From NCBI GenBank assembly GCA_030746775.1, contig JASLLZ010000002.1:1-64000 (forward strand): a stretch of 64,000 nucleotides of DNA. The letters run 5' to 3'. The position numbers and the translations under genes are program-made. Positions 25,233-34,511 of the stretch are shown here, piece by piece. Positions within the stretch are counted from its first letter, which is position 1, and every line of letters starts with the position of its first letter. The notes beneath the pieces were generated by a model that worked only from the letters and a program-made list of their open reading frames with translations, was not told the DNA's origin and searched no databases. The DNA comes from Rhodospirillales bacterium. Its GTDB lineage: Bacteria > Pseudomonadota > Alphaproteobacteria > Rhodospirillales > JASLLZ01.

Positions 25233-27093
25233 GCGGGCCAGGGTAATTTCGGTGTTGCTAGGTTACGGCACCAAGGAGGGACGCATTGTCCTTCTGTGCA
25301 TCATTTTGTGTTCAGTTTTTCTGAGCATCAAATACTTCTCCGGCATCGAAAACACGTTCTATTACGCCGGGTTCGTCATGAAGGCGATCCATCCTGAACT
25401 GTTGACGACGGACCCCATCGTCGGTAACGACCTTACGTCGACCACTTCGCCCTATAAACTGACGCTCTATTACCTGTTGCCCAAGCTGGTGGGGGAAATC
25501 TGGCTCGACGACCGCTTGATCGCGGTCCTTTACATCCTGACCGTCGCGGCCGCATTTCTTGCCGCCGACCGAATTGCCGTCACCCTTGGGGCAAGCGGGG
25601 TTTGGGAGCGGATTGCCATCCTTCTTCTTTTCCTCAGGGACCACAAGATCCTTGAGAACGATGTCAATTTTGCCAATCACGCGGATTTTCATCACTCCGC
25701 CGTGGCCCTGCCGATCGGCCTTTTTCTTCTTTTGGCTGGTATCAAGGGAAAAAACTTGTGGGCCGTCCTCGGCCTCACCATGCTCCTCGCCCTGGTCTCT
25801 ATTCATGTCGCTCCCTTCACGGCCGGTATGGCGTTGATCGCGTTTTGGACGGTTGGATCGCTCCGGGATCGCCGCATCATCGGTCTTCTCTTCGCCCTCG
25901 GGGTCGCGGCCGCCGTCTGGGGTCTGTTTTTTCACATCGAGGTCCCCGACGACCATCGCGCCCCGATCTGGGATATGTTCGTCAATCATTGGTACGAGGG
26001 AATGGTGGTACCGTTCGATCCCCGGTTCAACGGGCTTCCCTTTACCGTCTTTGGCAACCTTGTCTTCGTTTTGGTGTTCGGCGCCGTCCTGCTTTGGCCC
26101 CACAAGGCGGCCGTTCCGATCACCGCTACCCGTGCCGTCGCCGCTGTCGCACTCCTTTCATGGCTGGTTCTCGGTCTCTACGGTCAATTCGCGCCGCCAG
26201 CGCTGCAGTATCCTCAGCTCCTTCTGTTCTCGGTTACGCGGCAGCTTCAATACCCGCAGATTCTGGCCTATGTCGCCTTGATGGTGTTTATCTTTCGCTG
26301 GACCGATGCCAAGACCGACGCGGTTCGGGTGATGACGGCGCTCCTCGTCATGTTTGTCTTGGCCGTCAGCGGGCCCGGCAATCTAGATCGTTGGGCCGGC
26401 CTTTTCGTGCTCGCCTTGGCGACATCGCTTGCCATCCATTGGTATCTCACGGCCAGGAAAGCGTCTAATTCGTGGGTCGGCACGCGGGGTGCGACGGATG
26501 TCTTGATGGATTCCTATAAGACGGTCGTGGCACTGACGTTCGTGATTACCATGGGGGTCGCCATGGCGGCCGCGTCCTGGCAAAAGCTGCCGGCCTGGCA
26601 CCATCTGCTGAAAAGCGGCGTTCACGGCGCTTCCGAGTCGGCCGTTTGGGTCGGCGTCGATACATACATTCGCCGCAATACGCCGCCGGAAGCGGTCATC
26701 CTGCCCCTCCAGTACGCCTTTGGACGATACCTTCGCCCCGGCGAGGAATACGGCCATCGCCTCTTGTTCCGGCGCAATCTGGTGTCCCGGTCGGCGCGGG
26801 CGGTGCCGTTCCCGATGATGCTCTCGAAAGGCCTGAACCTGGAACACTTTCATTTTGCCCTGGCCCAGAAGGACATCATCCGCGCCCTTCCCGATGCGTG
26901 GATGAGGGGAGACGTCGGCGCCTTCATGACCGGTGTCGGGAAATTGCGCCCGGTACCCGATACCATCGTCGTGCCGACGCCCGAGTCAACGCGTCTCAGC
27001 GGGCCAGAGTTTCCTTTCGAGGTTCAAGGTGAAATCCGTGGTTATACCGTTCTCCGCCGCAAACCGCCGTCGAAGGCAACGGGCAAGCAATGA
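25201..27093 (+). CDS. Polytopic membrane protein, possibly GT-C type
   Basis: A protein of up to 630 residues with about 11 hydrophobic segments and a soluble C-terminal part of roughly 130 residues. The ATG at 25201 overlaps the radical SAM gene by 32 bases. GTG codons at 25226-25252 are possible later starts. The first exported loop contains HPELLTTDPIVGNDL. The size and topology match GT-C-like or DUF-type glycan membrane proteins, but the acidic catalytic pair is not certain. The methyltransferase at 27090 overlaps its stop by 4 bases. Confidence 0.75.
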   Translation: MPEGPAAEVRERARVISVLLGYGTKEGRIVLLCIILCSVFLSIKYFSGIENTFYYAGFVMKAIHPELLTTDPIVGNDLTSTTSPYKLTLYYLLPKLVGEIWLDDRLIAVLYILTVAAAFLAADRIAVTLGASGVWERIAILLLFLRDHKILENDVNFANHADFHHSAVALPIGLFLLLAGIKGKNLWAVLGLTMLLALVSIHVAPFTAGMALIAFWTVGSLRDRRIIGLLFALGVAAAVWGLFFHIEVPDDHRAPIWDMFVNHWYEGMVVPFDPRFNGLPFTVFGNLVFVLVFGAVLLWPHKAAVPITATRAVAAVALLSWLVLGLYGQFAPPALQYPQLLLFSVTRQLQYPQILAYVALMVFIFRWTDAKTDAVRVMTALLVMFVLAVSGPGNLDRWAGLFVLALATSLAIHWYLTARKASNSWVGTRGATDVLMDSYKTVVALTFVITMGVAMAAASWQKLPAWHHLLKSGVHGASESAVWVGVDTYIRRNTPPEAVILPLQYAFGRYLRPGEEYGHRLLFRRNLVSRSARAVPFPMMLSKGLNLEHFHFALAQKDIIRALPDAWMRGDVGAFMTGVGKLRPVPDTIVVPTPESTRLSGPEFPFEVQGEIRGYTVLRRKPPSKATGKQ

Positions 27094-27764
27094 CCGAGCT
27101 TTCAAGAGCGGACCTTTCACGACTGGCGCGGAGCCTGTTTCGCCAGGGCAATTGGGCCTTGCGCTTAATCCAGGGTTATCGGCCCTTGCTCTGTCCCTTC
27201 GAAGAACTGATCAAGGTCGTTCCCGGCCAGGCACGGGTTCTCGACGTCGGCTGCGGCGGTGGGCTGTTCCTGGCCCTCCTGGCGGCCACGGGAAGGATCT
27301 CCGAAGGCGTCGGCTTCGACGCCTCTGGGACGGCCATCGAGGTCGCCCGACTCCTGGGCCCCAACCTTCCCGACGGGCACGGACTTCGCTTCGAACACCG
27401 CGGCGTGGACGAGCCTTGGCCGGACGATATGTTCGATGTGGTTTCCATCGTCGATTTGATGCATCACGTGCCCCCGGCGCAACAGGAAAGCCTGATTCTA
27501 AAGGCGGCCCGTCACGTTGCGCCCGGCGGCATGCTCTTATACAAAGACGTATCCGTGGGTCCCGTGTGGCGGGCCTGGGCAAGCCGGCTGCATGACCTCG
27601 TCATGGCGCGCCAATGGATCCACATCGTTCCCTTCGCCAGCATCGTCCGTTGGGCCGAGGCGGCGGGACTGGCAACCGAACGGCACGCCCGCATCGATGT
27701 TTTGTGGTACGGCCACGAGTTGGGAATATTCCGCCGCCCGGCCGACGATCATCAATCGGTTTGA
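27090..27764 (+). CDS. Class I SAM-dependent methyltransferase
   Basis: A 224-residue methyltransferase. Motif I is VLDVGCGGGLFLALL (residues about 50-64), followed by GVGFDASGTAIE and, later, IVDLMHHVPP. Its ATGA start overlaps the stop of the membrane protein gene. The C-terminal region has a longer helical insertion that is common in lipid or sugar methyltransferases. The substrate is unknown. Confidence 0.85.
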   Translation: MTELSRADLSRLARSLFRQGNWALRLIQGYRPLLCPFEELIKVVPGQARVLDVGCGGGLFLALLAATGRISEGVGFDASGTAIEVARLLGPNLPDGHGLRFEHRGVDEPWPDDMFDVVSIVDLMHHVPPAQQESLILKAARHVAPGGMLLYKDVSVGPVWRAWASRLHDLVMARQWIHIVPFASIVRWAEAAGLATERHARIDVLWYGHELGIFRRPADDHQSV

Positions 27765-27766
27765 CC

Positions 27767-29026
27767 ATGAGCTTAATTCCAACGTTGCGATTGCCGGGCT
27801 GGGCCTTCGCCGTCGTCGCGGTGGCGATTTTGCCGCTGGCTTTGGTTGCCCCGCGCACACCGACCGCCCTGATCATCGCGGCGGCGGTCATCTCGCTCGC
27901 CGCCTTTTGGCGCCACGGCCGCCGGATCACGGTTTTCGACACCGGCATTGCCAGCCTCCTCGTGATTCTCGTCGGCTGGGTGGCGGTCTCCGCGCTGTGG
28001 TCCCTGGACACCTACTTCGCCGTCAGGGGGGCCTTGAAGCTGGCCGGGAATATTGTCGTCGGGGGGTGTCTTTTCTCGATCGCGCTTAGGCTGGCGGCGG
28101 ACGAACGCACCTTGATCGAACGCGCCCTGGCGGGCGGGTTCTGGCTTACCGTGGCGGTGCTCGCCATCGAAGCCCTGTTCGATGCGCCGCTGTCCAGACT
28201 GTGGGAGTACGGGTTGGGGCCTCCCGAGAAGCTCTATTATGAAAAATTAAGCGACTACGGCATCTTCTGGCTCAAACCCGCGACCAGCCTGGTCGCCATT
28301 TTCGTGTGGCCGGTTGCCCTGTCCCTGAGCAGGAAAAGGGGATGGTTGGCGGCGCTTCTGGCCGTCTTGACGGTCGTCGCGGTGGCCTACGGGTTGAGGA
28401 ACCAGACCGCCTTATTCGGCCTCTTGTGCGGTCTGGTGCTGGGCGGTCTGGTGCTCATCTTTCGGCGCCGGGCCGGCATTGCCGCCGCCACCATCGTCGC
28501 GGCCGGCATTCTGATCGCGCCGCTCCTGCCGGCCACCGTGTTGCAGCCAGATCGCCTCAGTCCGAAGACAAGCTTTGTCTCGCACGCCTTGTTGCATCGC
28601 CTCTACATATGGGAGTTTACGGCCGAAAACATCGCCCAACACCCGCTCAGGGGATGGGGCATGAACGCGGCCCGGGTTCTGCCGGGAGGCAAGGACCTGC
28701 TGTTCGACAAAACCCGCCAACGCGACCTGGGCCATGTCATGCCGCTTCACCCCCACAACCTGGCGCTTCAGATGTGGCTCGAACTGGGACTTCCCGGCGC
28801 CCTTTTCCTGAGCACGCTGGTCGCGATGCTTCTCATGCGCTTGACCCGTCCCGACCTCGACCGCAATCTATCGGCCATGGCCTGCGGCCAGTTCGCCGCC
28901 GGTTTCGTGATATCGAGTTTCAGTTTCGGCGCCTGGCAAAGCTGGTGGCTGATGTCCTTGTGGTTTGCCGCTTCCCTGACCGCGATCCACAGTCAAGCCA
29001 AAATGCCAGCCGACCTAAACCATTAA
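27767..29026 (+). CDS. O-antigen ligase / polymerase-like membrane protein (Wzy_C)
   Basis: A 419-residue polytopic protein started at the ATG at 27767, 3 bases after the previous stop. Earlier in-frame codons would overlap that gene. It has about 11 hydrophobic segments and one large exported loop near the C-terminus containing HPLRGWGMNAAR and HPHNLALQMWLELGLPG, the signature of the WaaL/Wzy superfamily with its conserved His and Arg. It either ligates the finished glycan to a lipid or protein or polymerises repeat units. The two roles cannot be separated by sequence alone. Confidence 0.85.
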   Translation: MSLIPTLRLPGWAFAVVAVAILPLALVAPRTPTALIIAAAVISLAAFWRHGRRITVFDTGIASLLVILVGWVAVSALWSLDTYFAVRGALKLAGNIVVGGCLFSIALRLAADERTLIERALAGGFWLTVAVLAIEALFDAPLSRLWEYGLGPPEKLYYEKLSDYGIFWLKPATSLVAIFVWPVALSLSRKRGWLAALLAVLTVVAVAYGLRNQTALFGLLCGLVLGGLVLIFRRRAGIAAATIVAAGILIAPLLPATVLQPDRLSPKTSFVSHALLHRLYIWEFTAENIAQHPLRGWGMNAARVLPGGKDLLFDKTRQRDLGHVMPLHPHNLALQMWLELGLPGALFLSTLVAMLLMRLTRPDLDRNLSAMACGQFAAGFVISSFSFGAWQSWWLMSLWFAASLTAIHSQAKMPADLNH

Positions 29027-29048
29027 CCGATTTGGCCCGGACGACGGC

Positions 29049-29969
29049 ATGGCGAACAAATATACAAAAAAACTGGGGCTGACGATCAGCCGGTGGATCG
29101 CAAATAGTCTTTCCCAAGATGCCGCCCTCGACCTCTTTGCCCACCTGAGCCGCCGGCTTGGTATTTCAAGCGTCGTGGCGAGCGGTAAGGCGGGCCGCAT
29201 CGAGGGCCATCCCGGCGACCTCGTTTTCCAGTATTACGTGCGTGAGAAGGACACCTACCCCGAACTGCAACGCCTGATCGAAAGGGGCCTGGGGGACGGC
29301 CCCGGGGTCTATTTCGACATCGGCGCCAACATCGGCCTGACCCTGGTTCCCGTCGCCCGGCTGGGCGGTGTCGTGTGCTATGGGTTCGAGCCCGAACTCG
29401 AGAATTTCGCCCTGCTCGAGGCCAACATCCGGGCCAATGTTCCGGATGCCGATGTGAGGCTTTTCAACCTCGCCCTGGCAACCGAAAGGGCGCCCCTTGA
29501 GTTTGAGCTCAACGAGGACAACAGGGGCGATCACCGGGTGCGGGGCGACAGCTTGATCGAGAAGGAAAAGTTCGGTGAAAGCGGGCGTCGGACCATCACC
29601 GTCGAGGGCGCGCCCCTCGATCAGGTTATCGATGCCGAAGGACTGGCCGGGAAATGCGTCATCAAGATCGACACCCAGGGCAGCGAGGTCAACGTCTTTC
29701 GCGGCGGTGAAAAGGTCTTCCAGCGCGCCGACGTGGTGATCGCCGAGTTCTGCCCCTACCTGCTCTTGCGCATGGGAACGCCGGTCGAGGAATACTTATC
29801 CTTCATGCGGCGCTTTCCCTTCGGCGCCGTCATGCCCGACGTCGTCACCGACCCGCTCGTGCTATCGCCGATGGAAGACGTTATCGCCGGGTTGGAAAGC
29901 CGCGTGCCGTTCGATGGTTCGGCCGCCAAGTACCTGGACCTGATCCTGGCCCGTCAAGGGACTCTCTAA
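29049..29969 (+). CDS. FkbM-family methyltransferase
   Basis: A 306-residue protein with the FkbM methyltransferase domain. FDIGANIGLTLVP (residues about 93-105) is motif I, GFEPELENF the second strand, and VIKIDTQGSEVNVFRGG (about 202-218) the family signature. FkbM enzymes methylate hydroxyls on sugars and antibiotics. It is the last gene of the plus-strand run, and its last 4 bases overlap the end of the convergent GT2 gene. Confidence 0.88.
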   Translation: MANKYTKKLGLTISRWIANSLSQDAALDLFAHLSRRLGISSVVASGKAGRIEGHPGDLVFQYYVREKDTYPELQRLIERGLGDGPGVYFDIGANIGLTLVPVARLGGVVCYGFEPELENFALLEANIRANVPDADVRLFNLALATERAPLEFELNEDNRGDHRVRGDSLIEKEKFGESGRRTITVEGAPLDQVIDAEGLAGKCVIKIDTQGSEVNVFRGGEKVFQRADVVIAEFCPYLLLRMGTPVEEYLSFMRRFPFGAVMPDVVTDPLVLSPMEDVIAGLESRVPFDGSAAKYLDLILARQGTL

Positions 29970-30865
29970 CGCGCCCCCTTCCACCATGCGCCGGTGCGGA
30001 CCAGGGTGAAGGGAAGGGCGAGAGCCGTGCGCGCCAGTGCCCCGAACCGCCCTCTTTTCCTGTAGGCCGCCATGGCCTCGGCGTGCAGGGCCAGCACCCG
30101 GTAGGCGAGGCTGACCAGGACCGAGCCGGGGCGGCGGCAGAGATCGGGCGCATAGCGCCGGGCGATTATCAGGCAGCATGCCAGGCGGCGCTCGGTGTGG
30201 CCCATGATCCCGCCATCGCCGGCGTGATAGCGCACCAAGGGCTCATCGAAGACTTCGAACGGCGTTCCCGGCTCGCGCACCATCTTCAGCCACAGATCGA
30301 AGTCCTGCGCGTTGGGCAGGTCCTCGTCGAAGCCACCGGCGGCATCGATGGCGGCGCGCCGGGCGACGACGCTGCAGGTGTCGATGTATCCCTTGCGGTA
30401 AAGCTGGACAAACGGATCGGCGCCCTCGCGGAAGCGCCGGGCGCAGGCATTGAGGGTTTCTTGGCCGTCGCCGACGATCCAGCCGTCGTGGGCGACAAGG
30501 ACGTTATCCGTGCCGAGGAGGTGCGCCATGGAGCGTTCCAGCTTGGCCGCCAGCCATTCGTCGTCGGCGTCGAGGAAGGCGACGTAGGTCCCCCGTGCCT
30601 CGGCCAAGGCCCGGTTGCGGGCCGCCCCGGCACCCCGGTTGGGCTGGCTGAAGACCTTGAGTTCAATGCCCTCCATGAGATCGGTACAGGCCTTGGCTGC
30701 GTCCGAGGTGGCGTCGTCGGAGCCGTCGTCGACGACGATCACTTCGGACGGTTTCACGGTCTGGGCGGCAACGCTTTCCAATGCCCGGCGGATGGTGGCG
30801 GCGGCCCGGTAGGCGGGGATGATGACGCTGACGTCGGCGCTGCGGCTGTCGTTCTCAGGCGGCAT
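29966..30865 (-). CDS. GT2-family glycosyltransferase
   Basis: A 299-residue GT-A glycosyltransferase. SVIIPAYRAAATI (residues about 13-25), VVDDGSDDATS (about 44-54) and FLDADDEWL (about 94-102) carry the nucleotide and metal sites. A basic C-terminal tail ends near KGAR. It overlaps the asparagine synthase gene by 11 bases and is the last member of a minus-strand unit that begins with the KdsB-like gene at 36913. Confidence 0.9.
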   Translation of the reverse strand: MPPENDSRSADVSVIIPAYRAAATIRRALESVAAQTVKPSEVIVVDDGSDDATSDAAKACTDLMEGIELKVFSQPNRGAGAARNRALAEARGTYVAFLDADDEWLAAKLERSMAHLLGTDNVLVAHDGWIVGDGQETLNACARRFREGADPFVQLYRKGYIDTCSVVARRAAIDAAGGFDEDLPNAQDFDLWLKMVREPGTPFEVFDEPLVRYHAGDGGIMGHTERRLACCLIIARRYAPDLCRRPGSVLVSLAYRVLALHAEAMAAYRKRGRFGALARTALALPFTLVRTGAWWKGAR

Positions 30866-32747
30866 CGGCCAGGGCCTCCAGGGAGTCGTCCGGCGGCGTC
30901 GCGCTGGCCGGACCCTCGACGTGGACGCGCAGCGCCAGCTCCAGCATCAAAAGCGTATAGACGCGAAACCCGTGCACCTGGGGCCGGGCCAGCAGGCGCT
31001 CGATCCCCGCCGCCGTCCACCAGCCGCGCTCCAGAGTTTCCCGCCGGGTCAGGATGCGCCGCGCCAGGGGTTCCAGCCCGGCGGTCAGCCAGGCCGGGAC
31101 CGGCGATGCAAAGCCCTGCTTGGGCGCCTTCAGCACGGCGGCGGGCAGCAGCGGGCGGGCGATGGCGCGCTGCAATCCCTTTTGCCGCCCCCCCGGCGTG
31201 CGAATTTCGGGCGGCACCGCCAGGGCCGCTTCGACCAGGCGGTGGTCGAGGAAGGGAACCCGGCCCTCGACGCTCGCCGCCATCGACGTGCGGTCAAGGA
31301 GCGTCAACAGGTCGTCGGGCAGATAGGTGTTCAAGTCGGTGGCGAGGGCAGCCGTCCGGCCCGGCCCCCGGAACGCATCATGGGGCTCGGCTTGCGCCGG
31401 TTCGGGCGGCGTCATTCGGTTGCCAACGAGGCGCCGCATGGGGGGCGGGAAGTGGGTTGAGTGGTCGTGCAAATAGGCCCCCCCGTCACGGTCCATCTTG
31501 GCGGCGCGGCGCAGTTTCCACGCCGTCATCGGCGCGACCAGGTCCATGGCGGGTTCGACCGCGCCACGCCTGAGCCAACCCGGTATTCGCAGGTAGCGCC
31601 GCTCGACGGGCAGGCGGAAATAGCGTCCATAGCCGGCGAACAGCTCGTCGCCGCCGGTGCCGTTGAGCGCCACCTTGACGTGACCGCCAAGCTCGCCTTC
31701 GATAAGGTAATTGGGCAGCAGCGCCGCGTCGTTGAGCGGCTCCTCGCAATACCAGGCCAGTTTGGGCAACAGCTCGGCGATGCGGTCCGCCTCCACATCC
31801 AAGACCGTGTGCCGGGTGCCATAGCGTTCGGCGACGGCGCCGGCAAGCGGTGCCTCATCGACGGCGGCGCCGGCAAAACGCACGGTGTAGGTGTTGATGG
31901 GCTTGTCGGTCAGTTGCGCCGCCAGGGCCACCATGAGCCCCGAATCGAGGCCGCCCGACAACAACGCGCCGAGGGGCACGTCGGAGCGCAGTTGCAGACG
32001 CAGGCTGTCACGCAGCAGATCGCGCAGGTGGTCTTCGATCTCAATGGGGTCTTGCGGAAGGTCGTCGGCCATGGCGGCGCGCCAATAGCGCTCGACGGCG
32101 ATGGCGCCGCCGTCGTCGATCCTGAGCATGGAGCCCGGCGCCAGCTTGTTGACGCCCCGGAACAAGGTATCGGGGGCCGGCACGTAGCCATGCGCCAGAT
32201 AGGACGAGACGGCCCCCTCGTCGATCGCCGGCGAGATCAACCCGGACGCGAATAGCGCCTTGATTTCAGAGGCAAAGAGGACGCCGCCGCCGGCCAGGCG
32301 GGCCCAGTAGAGCGGCTTGACCCCAAGCCGGTCGCGGACCAGCATCAGGCGGTGGTGCTCGGCGTCGTAAAGGGCCAGGGCATACATGCCGTTGAGACGG
32401 TGGACGAAGTCGTCGCCCAGGCGGGCGGCCAAGGGCAGCACCACCTCCATGTCGCCCTGGGTCTTGAAGGGATAGTCGCGGGCCTCGCGGCGCAGTTCGA
32501 CGTAGTTATAAATCTCGCCGTTGCCCATCAGGACCCGGTTGCCGTCCGCCGCCTCGATGGGCTGGCCGCCGGTGTCGAGATCGATGATGGCAAGGCGGGT
32601 GAAAACGCCCTGATAGCGCCGGTTCGGGCTGACGAAGCGTCCCCGGCCGTCGGGGCCGCGGTGGTCCATAACGGCTGCCATGGCGTCGAGGTCGGCCTCG
32701 GCCGGGGGCGCCGCCCCAGGCAGATAGAGGCCCCCGATGCCGCACAT
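30855..32747 (-). CDS. asnB: Glutamine-hydrolysing asparagine synthase (copy 2)
   Basis: A 630-residue AsnB-type protein with Cys2 (MCGIGG), MDHRGPDGRG (residues about 28-37), LMGNGEIYNYVE and the ATP loop SGGLDSGLMVAL (about 264-275). It is complete and is a clear paralogue, not a near-identical copy, of the protein at 13588. Its ATG follows directly on the TAA of the heparinase-like gene. As at the first locus, amidation of a uronic acid in the glycan is the favoured role. Confidence 0.92.
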   Translation of the reverse strand: MCGIGGLYLPGAAPPAEADLDAMAAVMDHRGPDGRGRFVSPNRRYQGVFTRLAIIDLDTGGQPIEAADGNRVLMGNGEIYNYVELRREARDYPFKTQGDMEVVLPLAARLGDDFVHRLNGMYALALYDAEHHRLMLVRDRLGVKPLYWARLAGGGVLFASEIKALFASGLISPAIDEGAVSSYLAHGYVPAPDTLFRGVNKLAPGSMLRIDDGGAIAVERYWRAAMADDLPQDPIEIEDHLRDLLRDSLRLQLRSDVPLGALLSGGLDSGLMVALAAQLTDKPINTYTVRFAGAAVDEAPLAGAVAERYGTRHTVLDVEADRIAELLPKLAWYCEEPLNDAALLPNYLIEGELGGHVKVALNGTGGDELFAGYGRYFRLPVERRYLRIPGWLRRGAVEPAMDLVAPMTAWKLRRAAKMDRDGGAYLHDHSTHFPPPMRRLVGNRMTPPEPAQAEPHDAFRGPGRTAALATDLNTYLPDDLLTLLDRTSMAASVEGRVPFLDHRLVEAALAVPPEIRTPGGRQKGLQRAIARPLLPAAVLKAPKQGFASPVPAWLTAGLEPLARRILTRRETLERGWWTAAGIERLLARPQVHGFRVYTLLMLELALRVHVEGPASATPPDDSLEALADAA

Positions 32748-34460
32748 TTATTCGACCTCCACGGTGAGGACGCCCTGCCAGGGCAGCCGGGCGGCAATCG
32801 TCACGTCGATGGCGGTGGCCGGCCCGCCCCTTCCATAGGCGCCCCAAAACGTGGCCGGCTCAATGGTTACGGGGCCGTCGGCGCGGATTCGAAAGCGCGC
32901 CTCCCGACCCGTGAAAAGGGCGCCGTCGGCCGTCCGTTCGACGGCCAAGGTGGTGTGCAGACGCCTGCTCACGCAGTGGCGCCCGCTTCCGTCGACGCCA
33001 TCGTCGATCCGCATTTGCGAGGCCGAAAAGGACCACCGGCGGCTGAGCGCCCCGACACCGCCGAGCCGCGCATATCCGTGGTGGTGAAGGGTCAGTGCGT
33101 TGAGGTAGCGCTGGAGTTTGGGTAGCGGGCCGCCGATACGGCTTCGAAACGCATCGTCGTAATAGGGTTTGTTGGGGGGATAGGGGTCGCGGCCATCGAC
33201 GACAAGGGTGTTGTGGGCCAGGGCCGAGCGATAAAACGCCGCATCGCCGCTCTCACCGTAAGCTCCCCGTCCGAGATCGCGAAAGACGACATCGGCGCCG
33301 TGATGAATCTCGAAACCGCCGATATCTTGGTGGCCGTGTCCCGGCATCGCCGACCAGCCCGCCGGCGGCGCGTGCCACAGCCCCGACCAGGCGCCGAAAT
33401 CGGCGCGCCGCCATCCGTCTGCGGCCAGGGTGTCGGCATCGGCGGGCGTCACGCCATCGCGCAGTTCGGCGAATACGGTGCGCTCGTCCGAGTCCAGCCC
33501 GCCCACCCAGCCTTCATCCCCGGCCGCCAGGCCGTTTAGAAATTCGGGCGGGCAGTCCGGCGATACGTCGCCGACGAGGGGCATCCCGCCGGGCAGCATC
33601 AGGCGGGGAATGACCGCCAGGGTCTTTTCCGTGATTTGGCCAAGGGCTTCGGCCTCCGGGCGTCCGTGACGGCGCGCCGCCAGCCAGGCCTCGGCATAGA
33701 CGCGGGTCAAAAGCAGGTGGTAGTGGCTCGATCCCTCACGCAGGATGCCGGACGGGGAGAAGATGCGCCGCGCCTCCTCGATCAGGATACGCCCGCCCAT
33801 ATCAGCCGCGCGCTCCAGGCCGAGCGCCAAGCCCAAGACGAACAAGCCGCGCCCGTTATTGGCCAGGTGGTTCGAGGTGTGGTGGTCGCCGAAGTATTCG
33901 AGGCCCGACGCAATTGCCGGGGCGTGTTCGGCCAATACCGCCAGGGTCTCGGCGCGCGGGCCGGGCAGGCCCTGGCGGCGGGCGAAATGCACGATGTTGA
34001 TGGCGCGCTCGGCAGCCGTGTAAGGGTGCCAGGCCGGGCCGTCGTCGGGGGTGCCATGGCCCTCGCACCAGGCGCGCCACAGAACGTCGACACAGGCCGG
34101 ATCGATCCTGCCGGCGACAAGCGGCAGCCAGGCGAAGCGGTGGACGGCGATGGCGGTTTCTTCGTCGGCGAAGGCGCGGCGATAGAGATCGTCCGCGCCG
34201 CCCGGCTCGACCCGCGCCGTCACGCCGGGCAACGGCAAGTCGATAGGCGACTCGGGTGATGCCGGCGACAGCTCGGCCAAGTCCGCGGTCGGGGTTTCCC
34301 CTGTTAGCGGCAGCATCCCCTCCAGATAGGGGGGGCGATGGGCGGTGAACCGGGGCTCACCCGGCGTCCGGCCGAAGGCTCGGCGGACGATCCAGTGGCG
34401 CAAAACAGGATCCGTGGCCGTCTGACGGGCCTTGCGCACCAAAGACCCTAGCATCGGCAT
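32748..34460 (-). CDS. Heparinase II/III-family protein (copy 2)
   Basis: A 570-residue protein of the same family as the one at 11927. The C-terminal half contains MPGHGHQDIGGFEIHHGADVV in two parts (PGHGHQDIGGFE, then a beta strand) and SALAHNTLVVDGRDPY, the usual active-site neighbourhood. No signal peptide is visible. The N-terminal LVRKARQTATDPVLRHWIVRR is amphipathic and basic. It is directly joined to asnB copy 2. In this copy the lyase-like gene comes first; in the other locus asnB comes first. Confidence 0.85.
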   Translation of the reverse strand: MPMLGSLVRKARQTATDPVLRHWIVRRAFGRTPGEPRFTAHRPPYLEGMLPLTGETPTADLAELSPASPESPIDLPLPGVTARVEPGGADDLYRRAFADEETAIAVHRFAWLPLVAGRIDPACVDVLWRAWCEGHGTPDDGPAWHPYTAAERAINIVHFARRQGLPGPRAETLAVLAEHAPAIASGLEYFGDHHTSNHLANNGRGLFVLGLALGLERAADMGGRILIEEARRIFSPSGILREGSSHYHLLLTRVYAEAWLAARRHGRPEAEALGQITEKTLAVIPRLMLPGGMPLVGDVSPDCPPEFLNGLAAGDEGWVGGLDSDERTVFAELRDGVTPADADTLAADGWRRADFGAWSGLWHAPPAGWSAMPGHGHQDIGGFEIHHGADVVFRDLGRGAYGESGDAAFYRSALAHNTLVVDGRDPYPPNKPYYDDAFRSRIGGPLPKLQRYLNALTLHHHGYARLGGVGALSRRWSFSASQMRIDDGVDGSGRHCVSRRLHTTLAVERTADGALFTGREARFRIRADGPVTIEPATFWGAYGRGGPATAIDVTIAARLPWQGVLTVEVE

Positions 34461-34511
34461 GACGCGATCAGTGACAACAGATGGGGCAGTTTTGCGGTAC
34501 CGGACCCAACA

